A stretch of DNA of 64,000 nt, taken from the NCBI GenBank assembly GCA_963169105.1, contig OY720632.1, positions 56,081,136-56,145,135 of the forward strand, written 5' to 3'. The position numbers and the translations under genes were made by a program. How positions within the stretch are numbered: position 1 is the first letter of the stretch; each line of letters starts with the position of its first letter. This DNA is from Ceriagrion tenellum (taxonomy: Eukaryota; Arthropoda; Insecta; Odonata; Coenagrionidae). The notes under the pieces were generated by a model, which saw nothing but the letters and a program-made list of their open reading frames with translations, did not search any database and was not told the origin of the DNA. Below are positions 19,601 through 32,930 of this stretch, one piece after another.

Positions 19601-22600
19601 AAGGAGCTGCAACGTAAAAATATAATTTTGCTAGAGTAACGATTACTTAATGACTACTGTTTTTATTCTTGGTCAGTGTACTCGATAACAGTTGGAGGGA
19701 AAGGGGAAATAGACATTAATGATGTATATGAACTTCAAAAAGTTGGATGTAAACATGACTTGAATTGGTATAATGTTAAATGGAGGTACGACTGATTGAA
19801 AATTTGAGTTCGCGCGTGATTTTAAGAGGTTCAACATGGGATATATATGAGATAAGGCGATTATTGAAAATGCCAGCAAGCTATCGTTATATATTTATGT
19901 TGAAGCAATTATGCACCTTTTAAATGGATATTTTCTTCCTTTTTGATATAAAACGTTTTTAATATACTGAGTTCTTTAACAGAAGCATATTAAAGGTTAA
20001 TTCAATGTGCAAAACGTCGGAGTAGTCGAAGATCAAAAGCATGATTTTGTGAGCGCTAGAACCAAATCGGTTTATCCTTTTTAAATCCAATGTTAAATCC
20101 AAGTGTGTTACCTAACGTAAGAGTATTCTAATATTAATTAACTCATGCATTTATAATCAGTAAAGTAATCTTCTGACGGGCATATAAAAGAAGACATTGT
20201 CATGCCAAAAAGTTTTTCCAGTCAGTAAGTTTTCGCCTCCGATCATCAATCAACGTATCCGTCCGAATGGCAAAGATATATTTTCTTGGTAGCAAAATGA
20301 GCATATGCCCTCGAAATTGGTAGGGAAACGACTTCCCCCTTTTTACTTCCTTAATTATTTTCCGGGTCATAAATCTACCTTTACCTCAAAGCTTTGACGC
20401 GTGCTCATAAATTTTCCCGTCTTGCCCTCAATAGAGATTGAACGAAGTAACTGGGTGTTCATATCTAATTATGAGCCTACTGGAAAGGAAGGAACAGCTT
20501 TGATCGGAACACTTGTGAATGGTAATTTTATGAACATAAACGATCGATCAAATCTTTTAAAGGGAAGTGATCGCCGTCCAAAAAGGCCGCCTGTCTTTCT
20601 TTCCGGATTTATTAACACTTTGAATATGGCTGTCAACCTATTTTGGAATGTAAAATATTATTTTTTTAAACATTTATTATCGAATTCTTCATAAACTTTA
20701 TTCATGACTATGGAAGCAACTTTAACTCCGTTTTACGTACATTTAAAGTTTTGCCAAAAGTTGAAGTTTCGTACTTTAACCTTGCTATGTAGACCACTAG
20801 GGGTTGTTTGATCCCTCTTTGAATTTGGTGGCATTGCTTTATTTTCTTGATCTGTCCTTTTCCATTAGAATCTATATTTTTGAATTGTATAACTTTATAG
20901 GAATCAATTCACATTTATGTGATGCTCATTGAATATTTTTGGCATGATTTTTGCATCTATAGTGTAATTGTTCATCTTGCTCCGAGGGGCCACCCCCCTT
21001 CTCGCGTATCGGAGGAATTACGTATTCGTCGAACAGTGCCGCATCACCGTCCGAACGAACGCCAGGCCAACCCCGAAAGGGAACCCCCCCGTTGAAGGAG
21101 ACACTGAAGTTAGATCTAAAAAGGCTCTGATAGAGGAAAAACGTTCGACTTCTTCCGAAACTGGGCGATAAAAGGTAGTTAAATGCACCCCAACTAAGAA
21201 ACCCTCTCGATCTCTGCTCAAGGTCTCCTCCTGGCTCGCCGTGCAATACGGGACGACAGTAAAAACGACTGACCCTCCCTTTTAACTCCGGGACCATGAA
21301 CGAAGACAGCCAAATAAAAGGAATTGATATAGTCACAAACACAATTTAATAATCATTTTGACATCATATAATAAGACCCTGATGAGATGAAGGATGGTAT
21401 GAAGTACGAAATATATCGTTAAAACCGGATGAGATGGACATATATGAGAGATCGTGAATATGAACAAGAGCGATAAAGAATGAAAATGATTTATGCTAAT
21501 ACTAGGTGATTTTACCATATCAAGTTACTGCTCAAGAATGTTTAAGCAGGAGAAAATGAAACCATGAGCCAAGTTATTTTGCATACAAATAATTAATTCA
21601 CTTTCCTCTTAGAACAATTGGTGGGTTTTAGTTTCAAATTACGGATTCTTGACCAAGTAAATTGTCTTTCACAGTCATTCAACACATCACTGCGTACGTA
21701 AAGTGAAATGAGGGATTTAACAACGGGAGAACGAGAACATTCAATCTCTCTAGCAGCGAGAATTATCTGCTGTGATTGCAGTAGGCAATAGGCACCTGAA
21801 TGGTCACAGCGTAGAACAAACGTTCTACTTTTACTCTGAACGTCCTACGTCCACAAGACGCTCGCCAGTTACAGGTTGTGTAGGCTTGCGTGATATTTGC
21901 AGGCACAGGCGACGCTTGCGGGTTGTCGGGCCAGATAGCAGGCTGGAACTTCCGTACTCCCTGTAAATTCTCACAGCAGCCTAATGTCACGTTAAGAAAT
22001 TGCTTGCCCGTCGCCATGGTTCCACGTCGGGCCCCAACTTCGTCTTGGTCATCCGCTGGATCTAGCGCTTATTCAGAGCGGACTTGACTTCCGCGCTCGT
22101 TCTCCTCGACACACTCACACCTCATTTTCTCTCTCGACTTTTGAGTCTCAGAGTCTCTCCGTCCCCCTCAGACACCTTCTGCACCCCATTATATAGCCCA
22201 CCAAAAAACATTCGACACACGTAATCCACTCAGAATCACACCCTCTACATGGGTCGGAAACAAATACTTGGCCTCCGAGCGCGACATGCAAACATTCTTA
22301 ATACTAATCACCATAATTCATTACATTATTTGTTGCGAAATTTATTTCGTTACAATGGATACGCAGTCGTACTTCTTGTAATTGAGCATAAGCACTGTTC
22401 GCAGAAAAATGATGACGGCAAGTATGAGATTAACTCTGTGTGCCGTTTATTTTATAGCAATGACGTGAAAAGACTGTGTGTAATGAATTAACATCCAAGG
22501 TTGCAGGTTTTTTTTCAAAGTATGTTACAAACATACATCACTTCACTTACTCCATGCGCAAAAGATAAGATGGTCAGTGAAGGGAATGTAAGCAATGAGA

Positions 22601-23071
22601 GGGAAGATTTAGTTGATAGAGGCAGTCGGTAAGTTGACGAGGCAAAAAATAGTGCTCTCTCTTTCTCTCTTAAGAGGAGGAATACTTATAATTCGTTGTT
22701 GTCCCTTTGCTTTCCTACCTCATTTAAACAACAATTTACCCTTTACCTGCGCAGAAAAGGATTTCCTAAGCCTGCTTCCCTCAAACCTTAGCAACGCTCA
22801 CGACTACACCTTCCGACGTCGCAGTGATTGGGGGTCCCAGATGCTCTCATCGGTTGCTCATCAGACGTGAAACGGCTGTGGAGCAGACGAAAAAGCCCCG
22901 AGCTATACGGCTGTGTTTGCTCTCTCCGCGTCAGTCGTTTCGGTTAATATATGGAAACAGACTACCTTAATGAGGCTCCCTGTGGAAAGCATAATAAAAT
23001 AGTATCGAGAAAATTTTTCAATTTAAAGGTAGCTGAATCATCTGGAAACTGTAATTAAGGAAATATGTCCT
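16608..23071. other. Unassigned sequence, no gene seen
   Basis: About 6.4 kb without recognisable coding sequence or dispersed repeats. Purine-rich plus-strand tracts at about 16620-17290 and a C/T-rich stretch at about 17980-18200 give long but low-complexity open frames. A GC-richer patch at about 20980-21270 also has open frames on both strands, none with a known motif. A short hairpin lies at 17330-17359. Confidence 0.4.
17330..17359. repeat. Short inverted repeat
   Basis: Arms CGGCCGAAATTAT (17330-17342) and ATAATTTCGACCG (17347-17359) pair with one mismatch around a TAAC loop. No associated gene is recognised. Confidence 0.7.
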
Positions 23072-23690
23072 AAAACATTAATTTGGGATATTCACATCGC
23101 GCTCTGCTCTATGGAACTTTTAGAGGAATTACACACAACTTTTGGAGGAATTAAGGTGGGAGCCTTTTAGAGACTATGAGGCTACACGCTAGGCTTAACT
23201 TGCTTGATGAATTCAGAGCTGATCTTTTTCAGAGCGACATATAGAATATTATCATGACTCCTCACTTCATCTCTAGGTCTGACAGATGCGATAAAATTAG
23301 AGAGATACACTGCCAAACAGAAGAACATAGGCACAAGAACTCGATCTTTCCGCGAAAAATAAGCGACCACAATAAAAATTGAGCTCCACTAAATACACTC
23401 CTATAATATATGTCACCATCCCATCTCCAAAAACTTACACATTTACACGCCTGGTGACCTAGCACCTCCTGCCACACGCCCATGCGGCGGCTCGCAGGGT
23501 GTTATGTAGATGTAGATGGAAGTGGTTAATGGCGCTCTCACTGAATGAGCTATCTTAGAAAGGTTGGTTCCTTCAAATGAATTCAGCGTCGCAAGCCAAT
23601 GGAATTATAATACTAATATTGGGCGTAAGCATAATAAAATGTACCTATGTACCTCATGAAAATTCGAATGGCTTGTAATTTTCCTGCTTA
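23072..23690 (+). repeat. Dispersed repeat R, copy A, interrupted by a LINE
   Basis: The flanks 23072-23116 and 23522-23690 together match the uninterrupted copy B at 25724-25930. Shared text starts AAAACATTAATTTG and GATATTCA, passes through CTCTATGGAA, CTCACTGAATGAGCTAT and AAAGGTTGGTTCCTTCAAAT, and ends CCTGCTTA. The element type is unknown; it has no coding capacity and no clear terminal repeats. A CR1/L2-like LINE lies inside it. Confidence 0.75.
23117..23515 (+). mobile_element. 5'-truncated CR1/L2-like LINE (family 1) inserted in repeat R
   Basis: A 399-bp insert. It holds degraded codons of the RT C-terminus (LEELRWEPF, then KIREIHCQTEEH and SIFPRKISDHN at about 23292-23375). A 3' UTR follows, then the family stem-loop CCTGCCACACGCCC/GGCGGCTCGCAGGG (about 23468-23500) and a (TAGATG)n tail. 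It is flanked by the direct repeat ATGGAA at 23111-23116 and 23516-23521. That hexamer occurs once in the empty-site copy B of the host repeat, so it behaves as a target-site duplication. Confidence 0.8.
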
Positions 23691-25723
23691 CACCGGGAAT
23701 GAATGTACTTTTCGTAAAATTGGAATTTGAAATGGAAGGGGTATTGAATTGCTTCGGCTGGGTCAAGTGGTGGCCTTAATCAACTCAGCTCAAAATCAAC
23801 AAAATTATGAACCAAAATCCAAAACCAAGAGCATTATGGTGTCACCCAGGTGCGTCACAATGCGCCAAGGAGTCACATTGTATTACCTAGGAAATTTTTT
23901 AATAGAGAGACGGTGGCGATAGACATCGAACCAATGGTTCCAATGGTTCCAATGGGGTAATGTCGCAATGAAGCGATGTCAGGCCGCGGCCAAATGAATT
24001 CCGGGGGCCGTGCCATTTTTTTCGTTCTCGCCAGATAGTCATAAAAGTGAAAAAAACAAAAAGCGTATTTTATATAATTTATTGATTAAAACGTCATTGA
24101 GATGTGGAGCCGTTTGATAGAAGCCGTTTATATCAAAGTTCTGTAAGCGTCAAATTTCGGCGAAACTGACCGAGCCCAACGGATATGCGATTGAAATGGC
24201 AATATCTTCGCAATGCGTCCTGTATTTTATTTCCCTGCATTTTTGAGGAACTGATCTAGTCAACTGCTCAGGGAGGATATAGCTGGACCAATGCGAAAAA
24301 TTGAAAATTCCGGGACACCCGAGAACTTGGATTAATAACCTTAACTATTCCGGATACCAAAACTAAATACCAGTATGGACCTGAAGTGTTTGGTCGCTCG
24401 GCAAGCATAGCTGACCTAGTGAGCAGAAATTACAACAGCTTAATTGTACTGAATTTTTGTTTCCTTTTCCGGTCCTAGAAGAGGCATCCCTAGCCCCTCG
24501 AGGGCATAGAACTGGCGCGCTGAGTCTTGAACTCGAGTTTTCATCGTAAGTGACATCTCCTTACCGAAAAAGAAGCTTTTGCCAAACTAAAATTATTGAC
24601 AATTTTGGTGTTTTCAGTTGAAATGTTGAAATTTACGGCAAATATTCTCACAGAAAATATTATTCCATCTGGGAAAAAATTATTTTTATTAAAAAATTAT
24701 GTGATTTCTATGTTGGTGGGCCACTATTGCCAGGCATTATATTTTTCTCTCCCAGGAAAAAGTGGCTGAACAATCGACCCTATAGTAACACCAAATACTC
24801 TCACGTAACTTTAATGTGCACTTTCCATGAAACGACGATGATTGCGAGCGAGAGCTGAGCCCTCCAAATAGATCTTCGATCAGAAAGGCCCATCTTTCGA
24901 GTCGAAATCGTTTTCGCTCTCCCCTTTCCCCGAAATCAAGCAACGCACGAGGTGTACCGAATTCTCTTGTGTAAACGTTTTCTCACGGGAAAGCCTTAAA
25001 TGGGAAAATTGAACTTCTGTGATAAACTGGACCCCCACCTGTTCCATCCTATTTTCTCTGAGCACAATTCAAGTCCCAACGGAAGGCGTGAAGGCTGTTC
25101 GGATGGAATCTCTCGCGCCTCCCCCCACACACGGATGCCTCTTTCGGCGGAAATCCCAAGGACGTGACAATATTACTCGCTCCGTCTTTCTCGCCTGTAA
25201 CCCTCTACCCATAACCTCTTGACCTCTTGAATCCTCTAGGCTTAATAAATTTCATATATTTTTGGTATGACATTCGGCCTTTCTACGTTTCCTTTTCCCT
25301 GATGTCCCTCGGCCTATCCCAACCCATCCCTGCATCTAATCTGCCCCTTTTTGACGTCATTGAGCTTACAAATCTCTAATACCCTCGTAATAATATTGTG
25401 TAATACATATACACTAAAAGCTCCTGAACTTGAATGAAATTAATAGAGAAGAAAGAGAAAAAATAGATGAAGATATTTATTTATTCAGCTTGTATTCCCT
25501 CATTCACCCCATTTCTCCGTGTCATGAACTTATTAATATCATTTGCAAACTAATCAAGGCAAAATGTTACAGTTAGAGTTATTACAAGGTCTATGAAGTT
25601 TATTCTCTATTAATTTCTCCGGGGCTTCCAAACTGAGAAATGGTTCAATAAAAAAGAATTCATAATGTGTCAGCACGTGATCCTTATTCTGCTTTTCAGA
25701 AAGATTTTGGATACATATCGGCG
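23691..25723. other. Unassigned sequence
   Basis: No gene recognised. Includes a short tandem of CCAATGGTT units near 23931-23958. Confidence 0.4.
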
Positions 25724-25930
25724 AAAAACATTAATTTGTGATATTCATCTCGCGCTCCGCTCTATGGAAGAGGTAAATGACGCCCTCACTGAATGAGCTA
25801 TTTTAGAAAGGTTGGTTCCTTCAAATAAATTCAGCGTCGCAAACCAATAGAATTTTAATAATACTATTGGGCGTTAGCATAATAAAATGTACCTCATAAA
25901 AACTTGAATGGCTTTTAATTTCCCTGCTTA
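25724..25930 (+). repeat. Dispersed repeat R, copy B (uninterrupted)
   Basis: About 207 bp matching copy A (23072-23690) minus the LINE. The two copies look roughly 85-90% identical by eye, with a few indels such as the extra GTACCTAT in copy A. It serves as the empty-site reference for the LINE insertion. Confidence 0.75.
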
Positions 25931-28900
25931 GCTGTATTTATATAGAAAATAAATTACTATGACATATAGACTATATAGAAAATGACTGTATAGGAAATGC
26001 ATTACTATAGCAAATACATAATATGAGTTGATATGATTATTGGTTATGCGACCAACGCATCAGAACATAATTTTGCGGTACAAAGGAATTCTACCTAACA
26101 TTTAACATTTTTAATTTTATTTTAACTTTCACAAAAAAAAATTTAACATTTTTACATAAAAAGTAATATTTTTTTCTAACAGTCTGGTTAACTGATTTAC
26201 AAATTGTATTTGTTTCTTAATATTAGTATGATTTACTAAGTATGAAGCAAAACCGTGAAAAAACGTACGACCAATTTAGGAAATAAGGGTGTGGCAGTAC
26301 TTAGCTAGAAATAAATGCATTTTTTCGGAAGCTTGGTCGTATATAAGGAATCCAACTGACTTAATGAATGAGAAAGCATCAATATAGTTGGGTGAAATAT
26401 CACCATTGTGGAAAAATGTTGTAATTATCTTGTATTTTTTCATCACACCTGTAGCAATTTAAAAAAAAGGAACAGAATTAAGGCTGCATATATTTTGAGA
26501 AATGCCTGCCAAAGTGACATTTCTATTGGTTTTACTTGTTAAACAAAAAGAGGAATAAAGATGAGGACTGTGGGAGTTTCTACTCTCTCCGTCCGTCTCA
26601 CTGCGACCCCATCATCTCTATATATCTGAAGTGGTTTCCCTTCGCGCGCATGAAGAGACACAGACGGACGGGGCTAGAGTTACTCTTGAGCGCGGTGTGT
26701 GACACAACTCCGTCCGCCATTAATTTGAGAATGATCCTACTTCACTATTAATTCATGTCTCTCTTTGCTTTTATACCTTATTTTGATAAAATGAACATTT
26801 TGAATAGTTGCGAGAAATAAATAGTAAAATCACCGTGGGATCAGCGCGTAAAATTTTTTTCTTGAATTTTATTTTGTGGAAGCGCTGAGCTAAAATTTTC
26901 CCAAGTGAATGTTTCCACAAAAAATAACAATCCTGCGTGAATTTCTTTACTGTTCACAGACTGTTTTACCTCACATCTTCTGCTCTAAGGAAATACTTTT
27001 CCATGCGAGGGAAGTATTTTCTGTGAAAACATTTTTCCTAAGCATATTTTTACCCATTCTCTGTCAACTGTGGAAGTTCATTTACTTGTCAAGGTGTCCT
27101 GGTGGCTGTAACAAGAGTTGTAGGAGGAACATAAATTCCTAAGTCAGTGCATGGCTTCACTTAAAATAAACAATAATGTAAGGCGAGGACTAGTTTGTCG
27201 CGTAATTGAAGCATACCATCACTGAAGGTAGCACGTAGAGGACACATTTTGAGAGCTATAAAAATATGTAGTGATACTTGCGCATAGTTTACTCTTTTGA
27301 TAAATAGTTTCACATTTGATAAAATAAGTGTAAGTATTAGGCCGCTGTAAAATATTAACAATGCAACCCGACAGCCCCACATTGTGGGTCGGAAATCGAA
27401 ACAATCTCTATTATCGTTAACTCAAAATGCCCACGTGGTGAGTATCAAAAATGGAAAATAAATGTGAGATAAATTAACCACGGTCTCCTACCTTTTTCAA
27501 TTGCCCCAGCCTTCTCTGCGGTAGATAACATGAGAAACACAAAACAACATGCGATACGTGATAACTAGCAATTTAATTGATCAGACAAAATCATATCATT
27601 GAATCAAGACACACAAAAACAAAGTATATAATATCTTTACCTTTAACTTAAGGTCATGACCCAGACAATTGTAATATTCTGCACCTCATACAGTTACTTC
27701 AAATGATTTACTTATCTTTAAACATTTTATGATAATCAACTTCTTTGAATTAAGCCATATATTTTCTTTAAACATTCATTACTCCAATGTAAATAAAACA
27801 AAACTAGCATCAACCTCTAATCCGGGTTGTACCCAACTGGGTTGTATGGCTTATTTAAAATACAGAATTAAAGTCCATATTTACGCTCTTGTTGACAATA
27901 CAGGTTGATACGTGGCTGGTGTCACTCTAGCTTTACAGCCTCCGGAACCCGTAGTCCTGGTGTAATGTGATCACAGCATCTGCACGAATGGTAGTCCTGT
28001 ATCAGGGTCTCTCTCTCTCTGGCCCCAGTATCGCGGCTGAATGTCCGCTTCCTCCGGAATATGGCACAGAACCCCCACCACACGTCCGTTCCCTTCAAGA
28101 ACTCTCCTGTCAATCCCCCGCTCGTGCTTTTCTATTCGTCCCCTTCCCCAATTCTTCATTGTCGGCTTTGGCTCTGCCCTCCGTTTCCCTATTGTTTCAC
28201 AGCGAAAAGTTAAACATGGTGGGAGTTTAATTGTTATTTCTCCCACGCGATGGGAAAAGAATATGGAGGCCCGCGTTGTGTTACACCGCTCTTTTTATAA
28301 AAGTCAACGCCTAGTACAACCTTATTCAGATTTCGGAAAAATAATATCGGAATCATTGATTTTTTAAACCCTTTCTGGGGCTTATCAACAAAACAAATTG
28401 AGCGAAAAATCCCAGGGATTGTATTTCAACGGTTTGGATTCATGAAGTACAACTTTATTTCAGAATTAAAATTGGAATTGAACATTTTATATAGGAATCA
28501 TAGCTAAGCGATTTATAGTATAAGCTATTAGGGCTAAATAAGGTAGTATTTGTGCCCAATTCACGGGTAAATAATGTATTTGTTGATAAAATGTGGTGCG
28601 TACGTTTAAGATGACCTATATTGTTTCATTTTAGAAAATAATATGAAGGACCAAATCACTGCAATTTCCATGGAGAACAGAAGATTAGATCTGTGGAGTG
28701 TCAAGAATCCCTTCTTGTCATATGCTGTAAGCATAACTGGTAATGTGCCTGATTTCAAGGAAGCTTACCCGTGAAGTTCGGCGTGAGGGATAAAATTTAA
28801 GTTAGCACCGGAGAAAAGGGGCCAGAGGAGAATACAAGTTGGTGTTTCAGAGGGCCTTGTAGATCAAATCATTGGTCGTAATATTGGAATTACCGAATGT

Positions 28901-30064
28901 CCAAGAGGAAGAAAACAATATTGCAGCGATTATGGTTCAAATTTGTGAATTTTATTATACTGTGTCAAAGAAGATCGTCTTAAAATGCTAAATGATTGGA
29001 AAATGAGTTGGATACATATTATTTTATAGTTACCAGTCTACAAGTTGCTGAATTATGAGCTAAACATACATTATGAGATCTGGGGAGAAGTAGTTATGGG
29101 CAACTTCCCATTAGATAAAATTTCTGCTTTGATATAGCAGGAATACGTTTTGTCATTCTTCTTTGCTCTATCGTCCAAAGGTATCACATGTAGAGCTGAA
29201 CATGTTTTACAAGATCAGCGCCCAAATTTGAGAACATCCTGGGTCTCCTAACTTGAATACTAACGAACTAGAAACGTCGTGAAATATGGTGCCTTAAAGA
29301 GAGTTTAAATATGAATTGGGAAAATAAATTTGATATAATGGTCTAACCTTCATGTAAACATGGTTTTAAGTAACTTCCAAAGCGGTTGGCCATGTATTCA
29401 CAGATAATTATGAACTCATTATTCTGAATTGTAGTAGAGTATCATCGACTTACTCTGTGAAAAATTGGCCCAATTTTCGCATGCCTGTATTTAGAATGGG
29501 AGCTGTCATGTGTCAAATTCGCAGGTTTTATAACACGAAAACTGGAAAGAAAAACTCCAAATACGTCACAGAACTCGTTGAAATGAAAAATATCGTCTCC
29601 TGAAGTTATGTGAGTCATTATGTCCTGTTTAGTGTTAGCGATTCAGTTCCCCTGCCATTACCCCCTCCCTGGATCTAAACCGTGGAAGGTAGAATAGGCT
29701 CATAAAGAGAGTTCATGAAGTTTATTAACTAATGGGAAAGTTATGTAGCATTAATGTTGACTTAAATAATTTTTATTGAAATGTCTGCGAGACAAAAAAA
29801 ATACTCCTTTGCTTTCGATTTTTTCAATGAAAGTGAGTTTTTCGTTTCCGTGAGTTTCCGTGTTTCTTTCTCTTCTGAAAATCTCTTATGAAATAGAATT
29901 CATGGGAGGGTGTACCTGAAAGAGATAATTCTAGCATTTTAAATTCATCACATGCGCCAAATTATACCGTAGTGAACCATAGTTGTGGACTAAAAATTTT
30001 AAATAATAATGACTTAAAAATTTGAAATATTTTAAGATTAAGGTAAGAAGTGCCAAGTCATCAA
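25931..30064. other. Unassigned sequence, no gene seen
   Basis: About 4.1 kb of AT-rich sequence. Inverted 10-mers CCGTCCGTCT (26589-26598) and AGACGGACGG (26662-26671) bracket a GC-rich patch. Overlapping open frames at 27922-28367 on both strands carry no family motif. Confidence 0.4.
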
Positions 30065-30069
30065 ATGTT

Positions 30070-30085
30070 ACATACATACATACCC
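30070..30085 (-). repeat. (TATG)n tail of the RTE-like element
   Basis: CATACATACATACC on the plus strand, i.e. GGTATGTATGTATG on the element strand, at the 3' end just after GGATGGGAATGGCGTTATGG. Confidence 0.65.
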
Positions 30086-30288
30086 ATAACGCCATTCCCA
30101 TCCGGGGTAGGCTTTAATTTTTAATATTAATTAATTAATTATATTTTCTATAATGCAGCGATAGCCACATACACTCGTTGGCTTTAATTTCTCGATGCTC
30201 ACGGCATACCTCCGTACGACAACATAAACAACAACATCAGCATCTAAGTGTACAGCATCGTAAACAAATTAAAATTTATCGTCTCCTC

Positions 30289-31075
30289 TCATCCGAATCC
30301 GATATTGGGGGATGGCATGATGTTGCAGTCTCTCAAAACCTTCCACAACTTCTTTCTATTTACTCTGTCATATGCCTTCTCTAAATCGACAAACGCACTG
30401 TACACTTTCTTTCGGAGACTCATACATTTTTCTATCACTTGCTGAAGTGCAAAAAGCTGGTCATTACATCCTCTCCCAAGCATAAACCCACACTGCACAC
30501 CCCATATTCTGTCGGAAGTAATATTCCTCACTCTTTAGATTAATATTTTACAGAACACTTTTCCCGGGATACTCAAAAAACTAATGGCCCGATAATTATT
30601 ACATTCGGTCTTTCCTCCCTTCCCTTTGTACGACGGAACGATGATAGCATTCTTCCAATCCGCTGGGACAACAGAAACCTGTAAGCGTAAACTGTATAGT
30701 TCACGCAGCCTACAAATTAGTAATTTACACCCACACTTCAACATTTCACTGGATATCCCATCTATACCTGCAGCCTTCCCATTTTTCAATATTCTCACTG
30801 CCGTTGTGATCTCCTTCTCACTGATATCCTTTTCCATCATCACATTCTCACATACCACTTCACAAGGCTCATCCTTATTATTGCACAATTCTTCAAATTA
30901 CTCCCTCCAGCAGTCCCTGATATTGCTCTCGTCCCACATGATCACTCCACTTTTGTTCTTTACCGCATTCATTCTCCATACCTTCACCAATCTTAGCCCT
31001 TTTTACCCACTTCCAAATCAGCTTTTTATTACCTTCCAAATAACTCTGTATTTTGTTAGCTTCATCTGCACGCAT
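30289..31075 (-). pseudogene. RTE-like reverse transcriptase, N-terminal half only
   Basis: Minus-strand frames 31075-30893, 30888-30535 and 30531-30289 are consecutive pieces of one ancestral ORF separated by stops or shifts. Motifs: AGIDGISSEMLK (fingers), VPADWKNAIIVPSYKGKG, NNYRAISFLSIPGKVFCKIL, CGFMLGRGCNDQLFALQQ, and FVDLEKAYDRVNRKKLW (first catalytic Asp region). After KVLRDCNI the similarity stops abruptly near 30310, and the YADD-type catalytic box and thumb are absent. This gene joins the endonuclease upstream into one ORF2 in intact relatives. Confidence 0.8.
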
Positions 31076-31402
31076 TCCTTATTTGCTCTCATTCACATCG
31101 ATTTTGCATTCATTCTTTTTCTTTCTGTAAATCTCACATGCCTTAGTACGCTCTTCCTCAGATTTGGCAGCAGTCATATCCTTGTACGCCTCTTTCTTTT
31201 CTCTGTCTGCAATTTTCACTTATTTATTCCATCAAGCATCACCTTTCGTTCTTCCTACCTCTCCTTTTCCACATATACTTTCACCACATTCCACAATTAC
31301 TCCTTTTAAATACTCCCACGCATCATTTACGTTCTCGTTTCTGATATGCTCGTCCCATTCTCTCTGCTTCAACGATAGAACATCCTCAAGCATGCAACAA
31401 TA

Positions 31403-32377
31403 CTACATTCTTACCTCGCTGTCTAGAAACCTTTCCACTTTTACTCTCAACTGCTTACGCGCAACATTCTTCCTTGGTACCCACTTTCTGCCCAGATTCA
31501 CTTTGGAGAGTACCAAATAGTGGTCTGTTCCACATTCAGCACCCCTCATCACTCGCGTGTCCCACACTAACTCTCTCAATCTCTCATCATACACAATAAA
31601 ATCAATCATGCTTTTATAATAGCCCATTTGCCAGGTATGCATATGTATTATCTTATGTTTCAACCATGTATTCGACACAAACAATCCTTTTCTCAAGCAC
31701 ACGCTCACCAAGTTTTCACCATTATCATTCACTCGGGGGTCACCAAAAGGCCCAACCACCCTCTCAGATGCATCCCGCCTCACACCAACCCACCCATTCA
31801 TGTCACCTAGTAAAATTATTCTCTCACCAGGATCACATTCATTCAAAACCTCTCTCAGTTTTTCCCAAAACTCATCTTTCACACAGTTACTCTCTCCATC
31901 CACTGGTGCATAGCACACCATAATCACAACTCTCCTTATACCTACTTTAATGCGAACACAGAGCAATCTAGGGGATACTAACTCGTACTTCCTTACTAGC
32001 AACTTAGCTCTCTCATTAAGAATGAGTCCTACACCTTGACTGCCGTGTACATTATCTTCAACTCCTGACCAAAATGTCAGACTACCGCCATCTAATGTAA
32101 CAGCATCCCGCCCCTTACGCTTAGTTTCACATACAAACAAAACATCCATTCGTCTCACTTTCATTTCATTCAGCTACTCATGCTCCTTTCCATACACTCC
32201 TCTCACATTCCAAGTACCGAGAGTCCAATTCGTTTCCAGTCCGTGTCTTGATGGGCCAACGTTATTCAGCTTCCGCCGCCCATCGTGGCTTCGGATGTCC
32301 GAGGCAACATTTTGACGTTTAGCAGAAAATTGTAATAGAGTATTCAAGGTTACCAACCTTCGCAGTACCCTCACCAC
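31403..32377 (-). pseudogene. RTE-like AP endonuclease domain
   Basis: The domain would nick the target DNA to prime reverse transcription. Minus-strand motifs in order are LGTWNVRGVYG (metal-binding Asn), VLFVCETKRKG (Glu), VMVCYAPVDG-like strand, ILLGDMNGWVG (Asp/Asn), DFIVYDERLRELV, and GTDHYLVLSKV (terminal Asp-His). All signature residues of the exonuclease-endonuclease-phosphatase fold appear to be present. One in-frame TAG at 32174-32176 splits the frame just after TWNVRGVYGKEHE. The frame otherwise runs uninterrupted to a stop at 31403. The linker downstream (31080-31380) continues as degraded basic/acidic helical sequence. Confidence 0.8.
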
Positions 32378-32580
32378 GTGCAGCTTTCCCTGCTAACGGT
32401 TACGGCGCTCTACAGGTCAGTTTTGGCACATTTTCTCCAGTATGCCACAAGAGAAACCAAAGCATAGTAATACCCTAGGCCCGCTTTCCCTATTCTGCTC
32501 AAGCTAGGATCTTTTCTGAAAGGACTACCTTGAGATCCAGCATACTGTGGCCCTCGACCCACCTCTAGAAGGTATGACAC

Positions 32581-32930
32581 TTATAAATAGAGTTTCAAGA
32601 ATAACGTTTTATAGTTTCCGATATTTGGGGGCTTCATCAAACACTTGAAATTATTTATGATGGATATTTTGTTAAAAACTAGGGTTGTTGAATTAATTTT
32701 CGAATTCGAAATAGTTACGTCTTATGGACAAGGCAGTTAACCCGGTAACTCGATTTGTATTTTGCCCTGTCATTTTCATTCATAGGTATTGTAAACTCGA
32801 ATGCCATACAATTTAAAGAGTTGAAAATAGAGCAATTAATAAAATAATGGAGGATCAGTTTATTTTATGAATTTAGAGCCATCGCATTTACAAATGATAT
32901 GGTACAGAGTCACTCACATGGGTGCTACAA
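32581..32930. other. Unassigned sequence
   Basis: AT-rich sequence between the RTE-like element and the SINE pair. No gene seen. Confidence 0.4.

Larger units (their letters stand above)
30065..32580 (-). mobile_element. RTE-like LINE, internally deleted, minus strand
   Basis: Read on the minus strand, a leader-like GC-richer stretch (about 32580-32380) is followed by an apurinic/apyrimidinic-type endonuclease, a linker, and the first half of the reverse transcriptase. The sequence then leaves the RT at about 30310, before the catalytic motif. It ends about 240 bp later in a TATG microsatellite (about 30070-30085, seen as CATACATACATACC on the plus strand). Endonuclease plus RT motifs of the AYDRVNR type, with a short 3' tail, indicate the RTE (BovB-like) clade. 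The missing C-terminal half makes the copy non-autonomous. Confidence 0.75.

Noticed and set aside
31403..32377. Host gene of the craniofacial-development-protein-2 type
   Set aside because: Proteins with that label in annotations are usually RTE endonucleases. Here the domain is followed on the same strand by RTE reverse transcriptase motifs.
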